Origin: Spirulinaceae cyanobacterium SM2_1_0
GTDB taxonomy: Bacteria > Cyanobacteriota > Cyanobacteriia > Cyanobacteriales > Spirulinaceae
Length of the DNA stretch: 64,000 bases
Assembly: GCA_012031265.1 (NCBI GenBank)
Contig: JAAUTY010000001.1
Span: 186,001 to 250,000, forward strand
Direction of reading: 5' to 3'
Position 1 is the stretch's first letter, and each line of letters begins with the position of its first letter. The notes under the pieces are model-generated. The model was given only the letters and a program-made list of their open reading frames with translations, did not search any database and had not been told where the DNA came from. This document shows, in pieces, positions 31,409 to 41,475 of this stretch. The position numbers were made by a program, and so were the translations under genes.

Positions 31409-31516
31409 GGATGGGGGGTATCCAGTGACTACGGGTAAATCGGATGGAGTAAGCGCAGCAGGATGCGGGAGTGACTCGCCACAGGATTGGCGAGTCACTC
31501 CCGACGCATGAGACCT

Positions 31517-34500
31517 CTAGACCTCTTCTTCCTGAAGGTCTTCAGCCGTCAGGGATTCGTAGGTGGGGCGGCTGGGAGTACGACGGCGATCGCGGTCAGC
31601 CATCAGATCGACTTCCACATCATTGCTCGTGCCGTCATTGGCGGTCTCCACTTTGTGCACCGCAATATCGAGGCCGAGTGATTGCAGCTCACGCATCAAG
31701 ACCTTGAAGGACTCCGGCGTGCCAGGACGTGGAATTGGCTTACCCTTGACGATCGCATTGAGTGCTTCGTTGCGGCCCTGCATATCGTCTGACTTCACAG
31801 TCAGCAACTCTTGCAAGGTGTAAGCAGCGCCATAGGCTTCCAGCGCCCAGACTTCCATTTCCCCAAAGCGCTGACCACCCTGTTGCGCCTTGCCGCCCAG
31901 TGGTTGTTGGGTGACGAGCGAGTAAGGGCCGGTCGAGCGAGCGTGGATTTTGTCATCCACCAAGTGAACCAGCTTCAGCATGTAGGCGATGCCCACCGTC
32001 ACCGGCTTGTCGAACGGTTCCCCAGTCCGGCCATCCCAGAGTTGGATTTTGCCGGGGTCTTCGGGATTGAAGGCCCACTCCCGATCGGGCTTGTGGCGTG
32101 CCTCATCCAGCTTGCTGTGAACCGTCAGGCGCGAAGCTTCCTCGCCATACATTTCATCAAAAGGTGTCACCTTAAAGCGGGCACCGAGGTTTTCGCCAGC
32201 CCAACCGAGCAAACACTCAAAGACCTGACCGACATTCATCCGCGACGGCACGCCGAGGGGATTGAGAACGATGTCCACGGAGCGGCCGTTGGGTAGGTAG
32301 GGCATATCTTCCAGCGGCAAGATACGGGAAATAATCCCCTTATTGCCATGGCGACCAGCCATCTTATCACCGACCTGGATCTTGCGCTTCTGAGCGACGT
32401 AGACCCGCACCACCATATTGGCTCCCGGTGGCAGCTCGTCACCCTGCTCACGGGTAAAGACCCGCACATCGACGACGCGGCCTTTCTCGCCATTGGGGAC
32501 GCGCAGGGAGTTGTCGCGCACGTCGCGCGCTTTTTCGCCGAAGATGGCGCGCAGCAACTTTTCTTCTGGCGGCTGGTCGGCTTCCCCTTTCGGCGTGACC
32601 TTGCCCACGAGGATATCGCCCGCCTCAACCCAGGCACCAATGCGGATGATGCCACGTTCATCCAGGTGACGGAGGGCATCTTCACCGACGTTGGGGATTT
32701 CACGGGTGATTTCTTCGGGGCCGAGCTTGGTTTGGCGCGCCTCGATCTCGTACTTCTCGACGTGGATGCTGGTGTAGACATCGTCCATGACCAGACGTTC
32801 GCTGATCAGGATGGCATCCTCGTAGTTGTAGCCCTCCCAGGGCATATAGGCGACGAGGATATTTTGCCCCAGAGCAATTTCACCGCCTTCACTCGCCGAG
32901 CCATCGGCGAGTACCTGACCGGGAACCACGTCTTCACCTTGGAAGACCAGCGGCCGCTGATTCAGACAGGTGTCTTGGTTGGAGCGCTGGTATTTTTGCA
33001 GGAGATACTCCACCTCGTAGGGGTCGGGCGTTTCGCCATTTTCATCTGGTTCCGGCTCGACCTGCACGCGGATGCGCTCCGCATCGACATAGGTGGCGAT
33101 GCCGTGGTGGTGGGAGACTACTACCATGCCGGAGTCACGCGCGGCTTGCGCTTCCAAACCCGTTCCGACTAGTGGCCGCTCCGGGCGCAACAGGGGGACG
33201 GCTTGGCGCTGCATGTTAGATCCCATCAGCGCCCGGTTCGCATCGTCATGCTCGAGGAAGGGGATCAGCGAGGTCGCAACGGAGACGATCTGCATCGGCG
33301 AGACCGCGACGTAGTCTACCTGCTCGGGGCCGGTGGTGGAGAATTCCTGGCGGTAGCGCACCGGAATTTGATCACCGATGATGTAGCCTTCCTCATCGGT
33401 GGCAACGTCACCCGGCGCGACGCGCATATCATCTTCTTCGTCGGCGGTGAGATAGACCGGCGCTTCATCTAGACGCACGCGACCGTCTTCAACCCGGTAA
33501 TAGGGGGTTTCGATAAAGCCGTAGGCATTGACGCGGGCATAGGTGGCCAGGGAGCCAATCAGACCGGCGTTGGGGCCTTCAGGTGTTTCGACCGGGCAAA
33601 TGCGACCGTAGTGCGAGGGGTGAATGTCGCGCACGGCGAAGCCTGCCCGCTCGCGGGTGAGGCCGCCGGGGCCGAGGGCTGACAGGCGACGCTTGTGGGT
33701 CAGCTCAGCGAGGGGATTGGTTTGATCCATGAACTGCGAGAGCTGCGAGGAGCCGAAGAACTCCTTGATCGCGGCGACAAGCGGCTTCGGGTTCACCAGC
33801 GAGGCGGGGGTGAGCGAGTCGGCTTCGGAGACAGTCATGCGCTCCCGGATGATGCGTTCGAGACGGTTGAGACCGACCCGTACCTGGTTCTGCAACAGCT
33901 CACCGACCGAGCGGACGCGACGGTTGCCGAGGTGGTCGATGTCATCCGTGTTGCCCGCGTCGAATTCGAGGTTGATCAGGTAGTCGATCGCGGCCAGGAT
34001 GTCGGTGGCAGTGAGGATACGAACGGTGTCGGGGACATTCAGCCGCAGCTTTTTGTTGAGTTTGTAGCGGCCGACACGGCCGAGGTCGTAACGCTTGTTG
34101 TCGAAGAAGCGGGACTCGAGTAGTTGGCGGCCGCCGCTGACCGTCGGTGGTTCACCGGGACGGAGCTTGCGATATAGCTCCATCAGTGCTTCGTCTTCGC
34201 TGGGATTGCCCTCTTTTTCTAAGGTGCGCTGGAAGTAATCGGGGTGGCGGAGGGCATCAAAGACTTCGTTGTCAGCGAGGCCGAGCGCTTTGAGCAGCAC
34301 TTGGGCGGAGAGTTTGCGGGTTTTGTCGATTCGCACCCAGACGAGACCGTTCTTGTCGGTCTCAAATTTGAGCCAAGCGCCCCGGTTGGGGATTAGTGAG
34401 GCTGAGTAGGTACGGCGACCGTTTTTGTCGGTTTCTGATTTGTAATAGACGCCGGGCGATCGCACGATTTGATTCACGATCACGCGCTCTGCCCCGTTGA

Positions 34501-34834
34501 TGATGAAGGTGCCGCGATCAGTCATCAGGGGCAGGTCGCCGATGAAGACCTCTTGCTCTTTGATCTCACCGGTTTCCTTGTCGATCAGGCGCGTGGGCAC
34601 ATACATCTGCACGGCGTAGCTGCTGTCCCGCCGTTTGGCTTCGTCTACGTCGTACTTGGGGGCGTGCAACTTGTAGCGATCGCCAATAAAGTGTAGTTCC
34701 AGCTTGCCGGTGTAGTCGGTGATCGGCGAGAAGCTATTCAACTCGTCAATCAAGCCGGTTTCCAGAAACCAAAGAAAACTCGAACGCTGAATTTCAATGA
34801 GGTCGGGCAGCAGGTTGTGAATCAGGGTGCTCAT
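31517..34834 (-). CDS. rpoB: DNA-directed RNA polymerase subunit beta
   Basis: This is a full-length RpoB of 1105 residues, normal for cyanobacteria. It begins [20 protein letters not shown]. The rifampicin-pocket region reads [22 protein letters not shown] and is followed by [38 protein letters not shown], the GKVTPKGE block, [13 protein letters not shown] and [14 protein letters not shown]-type residues ([14 protein letters not shown]) mark the active-centre face. The order rpsT-tatD-rpoB upstream is the usual cyanobacterial one. The next gene is rpoC2, 108 bp away, where rpoC1 would normally lie. Confidence 0.97.
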   Translation of the reverse strand: MSTLIHNLLPDLIEIQRSSFLWFLETGLIDELNSFSPITDYTGKLELHFIGDRYKLHAPKYDVDEAKRRDSSYAVQMYVPTRLIDKETGEIKEQEVFIGDLPLMTDRGTFIINGAERVIVNQIVRSPGVYYKSETDKNGRRTYSASLIPNRGAWLKFETDKNGLVWVRIDKTRKLSAQVLLKALGLADNEVFDALRHPDYFQRTLEKEGNPSEDEALMELYRKLRPGEPPTVSGGRQLLESRFFDNKRYDLGRVGRYKLNKKLRLNVPDTVRILTATDILAAIDYLINLEFDAGNTDDIDHLGNRRVRSVGELLQNQVRVGLNRLERIIRERMTVSEADSLTPASLVNPKPLVAAIKEFFGSSQLSQFMDQTNPLAELTHKRRLSALGPGGLTRERAGFAVRDIHPSHYGRICPVETPEGPNAGLIGSLATYARVNAYGFIETPYYRVEDGRVRLDEAPVYLTADEEDDMRVAPGDVATDEEGYIIGDQIPVRYRQEFSTTGPEQVDYVAVSPMQIVSVATSLIPFLEHDDANRALMGSNMQRQAVPLLRPERPLVGTGLEAQAARDSGMVVVSHHHGIATYVDAERIRVQVEPEPDENGETPDPYEVEYLLQKYQRSNQDTCLNQRPLVFQGEDVVPGQVLADGSASEGGEIALGQNILVAYMPWEGYNYEDAILISERLVMDDVYTSIHVEKYEIEARQTKLGPEEITREIPNVGEDALRHLDERGIIRIGAWVEAGDILVGKVTPKGEADQPPEEKLLRAIFGEKARDVRDNSLRVPNGEKGRVVDVRVFTREQGDELPPGANMVVRVYVAQKRKIQVGDKMAGRHGNKGIISRILPLEDMPYLPNGRSVDIVLNPLGVPSRMNVGQVFECLLGWAGENLGARFKVTPFDEMYGEEASRLTVHSKLDEARHKPDREWAFNPEDPGKIQLWDGRTGEPFDKPVTVGIAYMLKLVHLVDDKIHARSTGPYSLVTQQPLGGKAQQGGQRFGEMEVWALEAYGAAYTLQELLTVKSDDMQGRNEALNAIVKGKPIPRPGTPESFKVLMRELQSLGLDIAVHKVETANDGTSNDVEVDLMADRDRRRTPSRPTYESLTAEDLQEEEV

Positions 34835-35181
34835 AAGTCGCTCGGGATCAAAACAAAATTAGCTCGCCAGAGGCGCGGTCAATCGGCTGGGCGGGGGTCA
34901 AGCCGCTAGCCAGCGCCCAACGCAGCAAACCCCTAGCGCGTCGGCGAACGCGCTAGGGTCAATGAGTTTAGTCATTGGGGATAGCTCGCACGCTGACCAT
35001 GCGAGGGGATGCTTGTGGCTGCAGCCACGGTTGAGTCGGAAATCGACGATGATAATCGCTCGGAGAGCAAATTGAGAATGGGTTGCCTTACCAGCCGCCA
35101 GGGGTAGAACAGCAATTGCACAGTGTCAATCCTCATTATGCCGCAATCGGGAACTTTGCCCAGGGCTGGACAACCGGCCCA
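34835..35181. other. 347-bp tatD-rpoB intergenic region
   Basis: There is no gene. It contains a strong hairpin (34931-34958) and presumably an internal promoter for rpoB-rpoC2. I could not pick out a convincing -35/-10 pair on the minus strand. Confidence 0.5.
34931..34958 (-). promoter_or_regulatory. 10-bp perfect hairpin about 100 bp upstream of rpoB
   Basis: CCCTAGCGCG and CGCGCTAGGG form a perfect 10-bp stem with an 8-nt loop. There is no T-run on either side. It could be a terminator or attenuator between tatD and rpoB, an mRNA processing site, or a leader element controlling rpoB. Confidence 0.5.
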
Positions 35182-36000
35182 TCAGACTAGGGTGCCAGGA
35201 ACGGTTTCGACTGGCAGCGTCGCCAAACCAAACAAGCGACGGGCATTAGCGGTCGTTTGGGCGGCGATCGCCTCCACTGCGGTCTCCCGCAAGGCTGCCA
35301 CCGCTGCCGCTACGTGACTCACGAACGCCGGTTCGTTGCGCTTGCCACGTCGGGGAACCGGTGCCAGGAAGGGACAGTCGGTCTCAATCAGCAAACGCTC
35401 AGCGGGAACCAGCTTCGCCGACGCCTGTACCGTCGTCGCTTTTTTGAAGGTAACGATGCCGCTGAAACTGATGTAGAAGCCTAGGTCGAGAAACCACTGG
35501 GTCTCGGTGGGCGTGCCACTCCAACAGTGCATGACCCCGCGCAGGCGCTGACCGCGGCTCTGATTCACGGCGACAATCAGATCGCGCAGCGGTTCGGCGG
35601 CGTCGCGGCAGTGGATGATCACCGGTTTGTCGAGGGCGATCGCCAGCTCCATTTGTGCGCGGCAGAGGTCTTGTTGGTGAGCCACATTGTCCGCCTTGTA
35701 AAAATCCAAACCCAGTTCGCCGATGGCAACGACCCGGGGATCAGACTGAGTGTGCTGGCGGATGAGGGCGATCGCCGCGTCCCGTTCCCATTTGTGAACA
35801 TCCAGCGGGTGCAGACCCACCGCGAAGCTCAGCTCGGGACAACGATCGGCCAGCGCCTGAGTAGTCGCGAACTCAGTCGGCTCGACGCAAGAGTGAACCA
35901 ACTGGACAACGCCAGCCTCCTGCCAGCGCGATCGCACAGCTGCGAAATCTTCCTCAAAGGTCGCAAAATTGAGATGAACGTGAGTGTCGATTAACGGCAT
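35182..36000 (-). CDS. tatD: TatD-family metal-dependent DNase
   Basis: This is a 272-residue TatD-family TIM-barrel hydrolase. The metal-binding set is complete: DTHVHLN (His7, His9), [11 protein letters not shown] (bridging Glu), [17 protein letters not shown] and [10 protein letters not shown] (Asp). Family members have 3'-5' exonuclease or DNase activity, and a repair or DNA-fragment-clearing role has been suggested. It lies 65 bp after rpsT and before rpoB on the same strand, the usual cyanobacterial order. Confidence 0.94.
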   Translation of the reverse strand: MPLIDTHVHLNFATFEEDFAAVRSRWQEAGVVQLVHSCVEPTEFATTQALADRCPELSFAVGLHPLDVHKWERDAAIALIRQHTQSDPRVVAIGELGLDFYKADNVAHQQDLCRAQMELAIALDKPVIIHCRDAAEPLRDLIVAVNQSRGQRLRGVMHCWSGTPTETQWFLDLGFYISFSGIVTFKKATTVQASAKLVPAERLLIETDCPFLAPVPRRGKRNEPAFVSHVAAAVAALRETAVEAIAAQTTANARRLFGLATLPVETVPGTLV

Positions 36001-36065
36001 GGTGGCTTGCTATGCGAGTTCAGCAGTAAGGCAGGCAGTGAAAATACTTGAGGCAAGCCGTTTGC

Positions 36066-36791
<726 letters not shown>

Positions 36792-36952
36792 CTACGAGCT
36801 GAGTAAATAGTGCCTCGATCCTACGCAGCCTAAGAATCCGAGCTAAGCTATACATTGAGTGTTGTGCTTAACCGGTGATTCGCCGTGTGGCTGAGCGAGC
36901 GTCGGTGCCCCTCACTCCCCACCCCGATGTAGCAAAGGCAGTCTTAACTCAT

Positions 36953-38284
36953 ATGCTGCGAATTATTACCCAGCAGTCTGAGGCTCGTGCGGAACTCCAG
37001 CGCATCGGCGATCGCCTCCACGACGACCAGATCGCTCAGCAAGAGGTGGCCGTGCGCGAAATCCTGGCTGCTGTCCAGCAACGCGGCGATCGTGCCCTCC
37101 TCGACTACACCGCCCGCTTTGATGACCAGACCCTCACGCCTCAACAGTTACGGGTCAGCGGCTCGGAGCTAGACGCTGCTTATCAACAGGTTTCCAAAGA
37201 ATTGCTGGATGCGATCGCGCTTGCCCATGATCGTATTCATGCCTTCCACAACCAGCGCATCCCCAAATCCTGGGTGCAGTTTGGCGACGATGACATCGTA
37301 CTCGGCAAGCGCTACGTCCCCGTTGAGCGCGCCGGTCTCTACATTCCTGGCGGTCAAGCGGCCTATCCCAGTACGGTGTTGATGAATGCCATCCCGGCTC
37401 AAGTCGCGGGCGTCGAACGCATCGTCATGGTGACGCCACCCGGGGCCGAGGCGAAAATTTCCCCAGCGGTCTTGGTCGCCGCTCAGGAAGCCGGAATCAC
37501 AGAGATCTATCGGGTCGGTGGCGCGCAGGCGATCGCCGCCCTCGCCTATGGCACCGAAACCGTCCCCAAGGTGGACATCATCACCGGTCCGGGCAACCTC
37601 TATGTCACCCTCGCCAAAAAGCAGGTCTACGGGACTGTCGGCATCGACTCCCTGGCTGGCCCCTCCGAGGTGCTGATTGTCGCCGACCACCAGGCCAACC
37701 CGATTCACGTCGCTGCCGATTTACTCGCTCAGGCTGAGCACGATGCCATGGCAGCCGCGATCCTGATCACCCCTGACGAGACGCTCGCCAAGCAAGTGCA
37801 ACAAGCGGTGAGCGAGCAGCTTCAGGATCATCCGCGCCGGGTGTTGACCGAGAAGGCGATCGCCCACTACGGCTTAATCGTCGTGGTCGAATCACTCGAG
37901 AGCGCCATTGCTCTGTCGAATCAGTTTGCTCCCGAGCATCTGGAGCTGGAAGTCGCTGACCCCTGGGAGTTGCTAGAACGGGTTCGCCATGCTGGAGCCA
38001 TCTTCCTGGGCAATGCGACTCCCGAAGCCGTCGGCGACTACCTCGCCGGCCCAAACCACACATTACCGACGTCGGGGGCGGCGCGCTATGCCTCGGCGCT
38101 TGGCGTTGAGACCTTCCTAAAGCACTCCAGCTTGATTCAGTACTCACCGACGGCTTTGCACAAAGCGGCGGATGCCATCCAAACTCTGGCGCGGGCTGAA
38201 GGCCTGCACTCCCACGCCGAATCGGTGCGCTTGCGGCTGTCCAATGTGCCGCTACCGTCGCCCGTTGAGGAGCAGCCTCGCTAG
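36953..38284 (+). CDS. hisD: Histidinol dehydrogenase
   Basis: HisD carries out the last two oxidation steps of histidine synthesis (histidinol to histidine, NAD+- and Zn-dependent). From the ATG at 36953 (MLRIITQQ) it has 443 residues, normal for the family; the longer open frame upstream has no similarity. Conserved blocks are YVPVERAGLYIPGGQAAYPS, RVGGAQAIAALAYGTETVP, DIITGPGNLYVTLAKK, IDSLAGPSEVLIVAD, LLAQAEHDAMAAAILIT (Gln/His Zn ligands) and FAPEHLELEVADP. It is divergent from rpsT. Confidence 0.96.
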   Translation: MLRIITQQSEARAELQRIGDRLHDDQIAQQEVAVREILAAVQQRGDRALLDYTARFDDQTLTPQQLRVSGSELDAAYQQVSKELLDAIALAHDRIHAFHNQRIPKSWVQFGDDDIVLGKRYVPVERAGLYIPGGQAAYPSTVLMNAIPAQVAGVERIVMVTPPGAEAKISPAVLVAAQEAGITEIYRVGGAQAIAALAYGTETVPKVDIITGPGNLYVTLAKKQVYGTVGIDSLAGPSEVLIVADHQANPIHVAADLLAQAEHDAMAAAILITPDETLAKQVQQAVSEQLQDHPRRVLTEKAIAHYGLIVVVESLESAIALSNQFAPEHLELEVADPWELLERVRHAGAIFLGNATPEAVGDYLAGPNHTLPTSGAARYASALGVETFLKHSSLIQYSPTALHKAADAIQTLARAEGLHSHAESVRLRLSNVPLPSPVEEQPR

Positions 38285-38330
38285 GCTGCTCGTTTCGAGA
38301 AACTTTTGACTTGATTTTGCGCCCTTCAGC

Positions 38331-40100
38331 ATGGCTGTAGCCTCTCACAGCGCGATTCTCTTCGATGCGACGACCCAACGCTGGCTGCACTTTCAGCACC
38401 CGACCGCAATCTTGGTCGCGACGAGCCAGACCGAGGTTTTGCCCTTGCTGACCCGTGTGCAACAGGCAGTCACTCGCTCCGGCGTTTATGCCGCTGGGTT
38501 TCTGAGCTACGAAGCCGCTCCAGCCTTTGACCCTAGCCTGGTGACGACAGCGGCTGACGACTTCCCGCTCGCCTGGTTTGGGCTGTATCGGCCGCCGGAA
38601 ATCATGACCCTGCCCCTCCCTGTGGCTGCCCCTGCGCTCGCTTGGCAAGCTTCGCTTTCATCTGCGCAGTATGCGGCGGTGATCGCCCGGATCAAGCATC
38701 ACATTGCCCACGGCGACTCCTACCAGGTGAATTTTTCCTACCGCCTACGTGCTCCCTTTCCCGGTGATCCCTGGCCGTATTTCAGTCAGCTCATCGCCGC
38801 CCAAGCTTGCCAATACGGCGCGTTTATCGAGCTGCCCGACTGGGCGATTTGCTCGGCTTCGCCGGAACTCTTTTTTCGTTGGCAGGGGCAACAGCTCACC
38901 TGCCGCCCGATGAAAGGCACGCGGCCGCGTGGCTTGACGGCGGCGGGTGATCGCCAGCAAGCCCAGAGCTTGCAAGCTTCACCAAAAGATCGCGCCGAAA
39001 ATTTGATGATTGTGGACATGATTCGCAATGATCTCGGCCGCATCGCCCACACCGGCAGTGTCCAAGTCGAGCAGCTCTTCGCTCTGGAGCAATACCCTAC
39101 CGTCTGGCAACTCACCTCACCCGTCCATTGCCGCACCGACGCGACCCTGCCAGCCATCATGGCCGCGCTTTTTCCCTGTGCCTCGATTACCGGCGCACCG
39201 AAAGCCCGCACGATGCAAATTATTGCCGAACTGGAAACCGCGCCGCGCCGCATTTATACCGGGACGATCGGCTTTTTGACGCCGCACCAGACGGCCCAGT
39301 TCAACGTCGCCATTCGCACCGTCGTCATCGACAAGCGCCAAAAACAGGCGGAATACGGCGTCGGCGGCGGGATTGTCTGGGACTCACAAGCGCCAGCCGA
39401 ATGGGCCGAATGTGTGACGAAGGCGCGGATTCTTGCCCAACCGCGCCCAAAGTTTGACTTGCTGGAGACTATGCTCTGGCAGCCAGAACGAGGGTACTTT
39501 TTGCTTGATTTACACTTGCAACGCCTGGAAAGTTCTGCCGCTTACTTTGCCTACGATCTAGATTTGGCGATGGTACGCGATCGCCTAAAATCCCTCACCC
39601 AAACCTTCACCCCGGAGTCGCAGCGGGTGCGCCTGCAAGTGAGTCCAACGGGAACGATTGTGCTGACCGCAACGGCCGGTGATTTCCGGGCGCGATCGCA
39701 GCCCTGGCGCTTGGCGATCGCCCACACCCCCGTCGATCCCCATGATCCTTTCCTGTACCACAAAACCACCCACCGCCAAATCTACGAGCGAGCCAGTCAG
39801 GCGCAGCCCGGCTACGACGATATTTTGCTCTGGAACTCTCAGGGCGAACTCACGGAAACCTGCCGCGCCAATCTTGTCGTTGAATTGGATGGACAATGGT
39901 TGACGCCGCCGGTAGAATGCGGTCTACTCGCCGGCACCTATCGGGCATGGCTGCTTCAGCAGGGCAAGCTCCAGGAGCGGGTGTTGCGGCGCACCGATCT
40001 CGCCCGCTGTTCACAGCTCTGGGCGGTCAATTCAGTCCGGCAAATGCAAACAGCCGTGATCGCCTGCGAGCCAGCTCGCTCAATGCAGCGGCCGGTGTAA
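38331..40100 (+). CDS. pabB: Aminodeoxychorismate synthase component I fused to aminotransferase class IV (PabB-PabC)
   Basis: This 589-residue fusion supplies p-aminobenzoate for folate. Residues 1 to about 375 are the chorismate-binding PabB domain: SFSYRLRAPFPGDPWPYF-type region (FSYRL), CSASPELFFRW, RPMKGTRPRG, ENLMIVDMIRNDLGR, SITGAPKARTMQII, YTGTIGF and YGVGGGIVWDS. Residues from about 376 are a class IV PLP lyase (PabC): FDLLETMLW, the PLP-lysine region LYHKTTHRQIYERA, LLWNSQGELTETCRANLV and PPVECGLLAGTYRAWLL. One chain can therefore go from chorismate to PABA if glutaminase PabA supplies ammonia. Its last 21 bp overlap the convergent aroH. Confidence 0.94.
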   Translation: MAVASHSAILFDATTQRWLHFQHPTAILVATSQTEVLPLLTRVQQAVTRSGVYAAGFLSYEAAPAFDPSLVTTAADDFPLAWFGLYRPPEIMTLPLPVAAPALAWQASLSSAQYAAVIARIKHHIAHGDSYQVNFSYRLRAPFPGDPWPYFSQLIAAQACQYGAFIELPDWAICSASPELFFRWQGQQLTCRPMKGTRPRGLTAAGDRQQAQSLQASPKDRAENLMIVDMIRNDLGRIAHTGSVQVEQLFALEQYPTVWQLTSPVHCRTDATLPAIMAALFPCASITGAPKARTMQIIAELETAPRRIYTGTIGFLTPHQTAQFNVAIRTVVIDKRQKQAEYGVGGGIVWDSQAPAEWAECVTKARILAQPRPKFDLLETMLWQPERGYFLLDLHLQRLESSAAYFAYDLDLAMVRDRLKSLTQTFTPESQRVRLQVSPTGTIVLTATAGDFRARSQPWRLAIAHTPVDPHDPFLYHKTTHRQIYERASQAQPGYDDILLWNSQGELTETCRANLVVELDGQWLTPPVECGLLAGTYRAWLLQQGKLQERVLRRTDLARCSQLWAVNSVRQMQTAVIACEPARSMQRPV

Positions 40101-40493
40101 AACCGGCGCGATCGCCGCGAGGCTCCAGTCTGGGCGTAGGTTCTTGGCTTCGCCGAGGTAGGCGTGGATCATTTCGCGTTGGGGATGGGGCGTGTTGACG
40201 TGGATGAGCACGCGGATACAGCGAGGCAGAGCACCCTTGACATGAAACTGCTGGACATCAAGCAGCGCCACATTATCCCAGCCCGGGCGATCGCGCGCTA
40301 CAGAGGCGGGAAAGATCGCGTCGAGGTCGGGCGTGGCGGTGAAAATCGCGCTGACAATCTCTTCCGGGTCGAGCCGATTGCGGGTCTCGATCTCATCGAT
40401 CAGCTCGCGCACCGCCGTGCGAATCGCTGGGGCTGAGTTTTCGGTTACGGTCGTTGCCCCACGAATCGCTCGAACTTTCCAGGCCGATGTCAT
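40080..40493 (-). CDS. aroH: Chorismate mutase, AroH type
   Basis: This is a 137-residue monofunctional chorismate mutase of the AroH (B. subtilis) trimer type, turning chorismate to prephenate for Phe and Tyr. VRAIRGATTVTENS opens the fold, SAIFTATPDLDAIFPA is the central block, and GALPRCIRVLIHVNT contains the conserved active-site Arg. I chose the ATG at 40493, which has AGAGGAG upstream. It lies 45 bp after sppA on the same strand, a pairing common in cyanobacteria. It competes for chorismate with the PabB-PabC product encoded opposite it. Confidence 0.94.
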   Translation of the reverse strand: MTSAWKVRAIRGATTVTENSAPAIRTAVRELIDEIETRNRLDPEEIVSAIFTATPDLDAIFPASVARDRPGWDNVALLDVQQFHVKGALPRCIRVLIHVNTPHPQREMIHAYLGEAKNLRPDWSLAAIAPVLHRPLH

Positions 40494-40538
40494 TGGTGCT
40501 CCTCTACACTTCACCCAATTGTGCCATGCGGCTCAACG

Positions 40539-41366
40539 CTACGGTCGATAGAGCCACAGAGGCTGACCGCTAGTAGCCAGTTCAAATTCTAGCCAATCCA
40601 AGGTCGGTGCCCAGGGCGATCGCGCCGTGATCTGACCCCCCGGTAGCAGGCGTCTCGCCAGCGGCTTTTTCGCCTCAATCGTGCGGCACTTGGTTTTCTC
40701 GGGGTCGAGGTTGAGGAGTTCGGCCAGCCAGCGGCGAGCGTCTTCCTCGCTGCCGAGGCGATCGACGACGCCCAGAGCCAGCGCCTGCTGTCCAGTGAAA
40801 ATGCGGCCGTCCGCGAAGCTCCGCACCGCTGCCTCCGACAACTGACGACCCTCGGCAACCGTGGTGACAAATTGTTGATAGCTGGTGTCGATCAGTTCCT
40901 GGAGGATCTGCATTTCCGCGTCGGTTGCGGGTCGATCGAAGGCAAAGATGTCCTTGTAAGGGCCGGACTTGACGGTTTTGAAGGAAATGCCAATTTTGTC
41001 CAGCAGACGTTCGAGGTTATTACCCCGCAGGATGACGCCGATGCTGCCAGTGATGGTGCCGGGATTGGCGACAATCCGCTCCGCCGCCACACCGATATAG
41101 ACTCCACCCGAAGCGGAGATATTGCCGAAGCTGGCGACGGTGCGGATGTCCTTGGTGCGCAGGCGCTGGAGGGCGGCGTAGATTTCCTGGGAGTCGCTGA
41201 CGGTGCCACCGGGCGAGTCGATGCGGAGCAGCAAACCTGGATAGCCTTCGTCTTCAACGACTTTCAAGGCTTTGAGAACGCGCTTGCGGGTATCGGCGGC
41301 GATCGCGCCGGTGATTTCTAGACGAGCGAGTTGCTTGCGTTTTTTAGTTTTGAAGGGCCAGACCAT
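40539..41366 (-). CDS. sppA: Signal peptide peptidase SppA (short, single-domain)
   Basis: This 275-residue SppA-type serine protease (S49) degrades cleaved signal peptides at the membrane; plant and cyanobacterial SppA have also been linked to high-light acclimation. The Ser-Lys dyad is visible: S86 in NISASGGVY and K138 in SGPYKD. LLLRIDSPGGTVSDSQEIY is the substrate-side strand. There is no strong N-terminal membrane helix (MVWPFKTKKRKQLARLEI), so it may be peripheral or cytosolic. aroH follows 45 bp downstream. Confidence 0.92.
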   Translation of the reverse strand: MVWPFKTKKRKQLARLEITGAIAADTRKRVLKALKVVEDEGYPGLLLRIDSPGGTVSDSQEIYAALQRLRTKDIRTVASFGNISASGGVYIGVAAERIVANPGTITGSIGVILRGNNLERLLDKIGISFKTVKSGPYKDIFAFDRPATDAEMQILQELIDTSYQQFVTTVAEGRQLSEAAVRSFADGRIFTGQQALALGVVDRLGSEEDARRWLAELLNLDPEKTKCRTIEAKKPLARRLLPGGQITARSPWAPTLDWLEFELATSGQPLWLYRP

Positions 41367-41475
41367 TAATTAACTCTGCGTCGAAATTATTGCGAGGGGA
41401 CTGCATCCATTTTTACTGTTATAGGCGATTTAGCGGCGATCGCCCCGTGACCATCGGCCGTCACCCAACCCGCCA

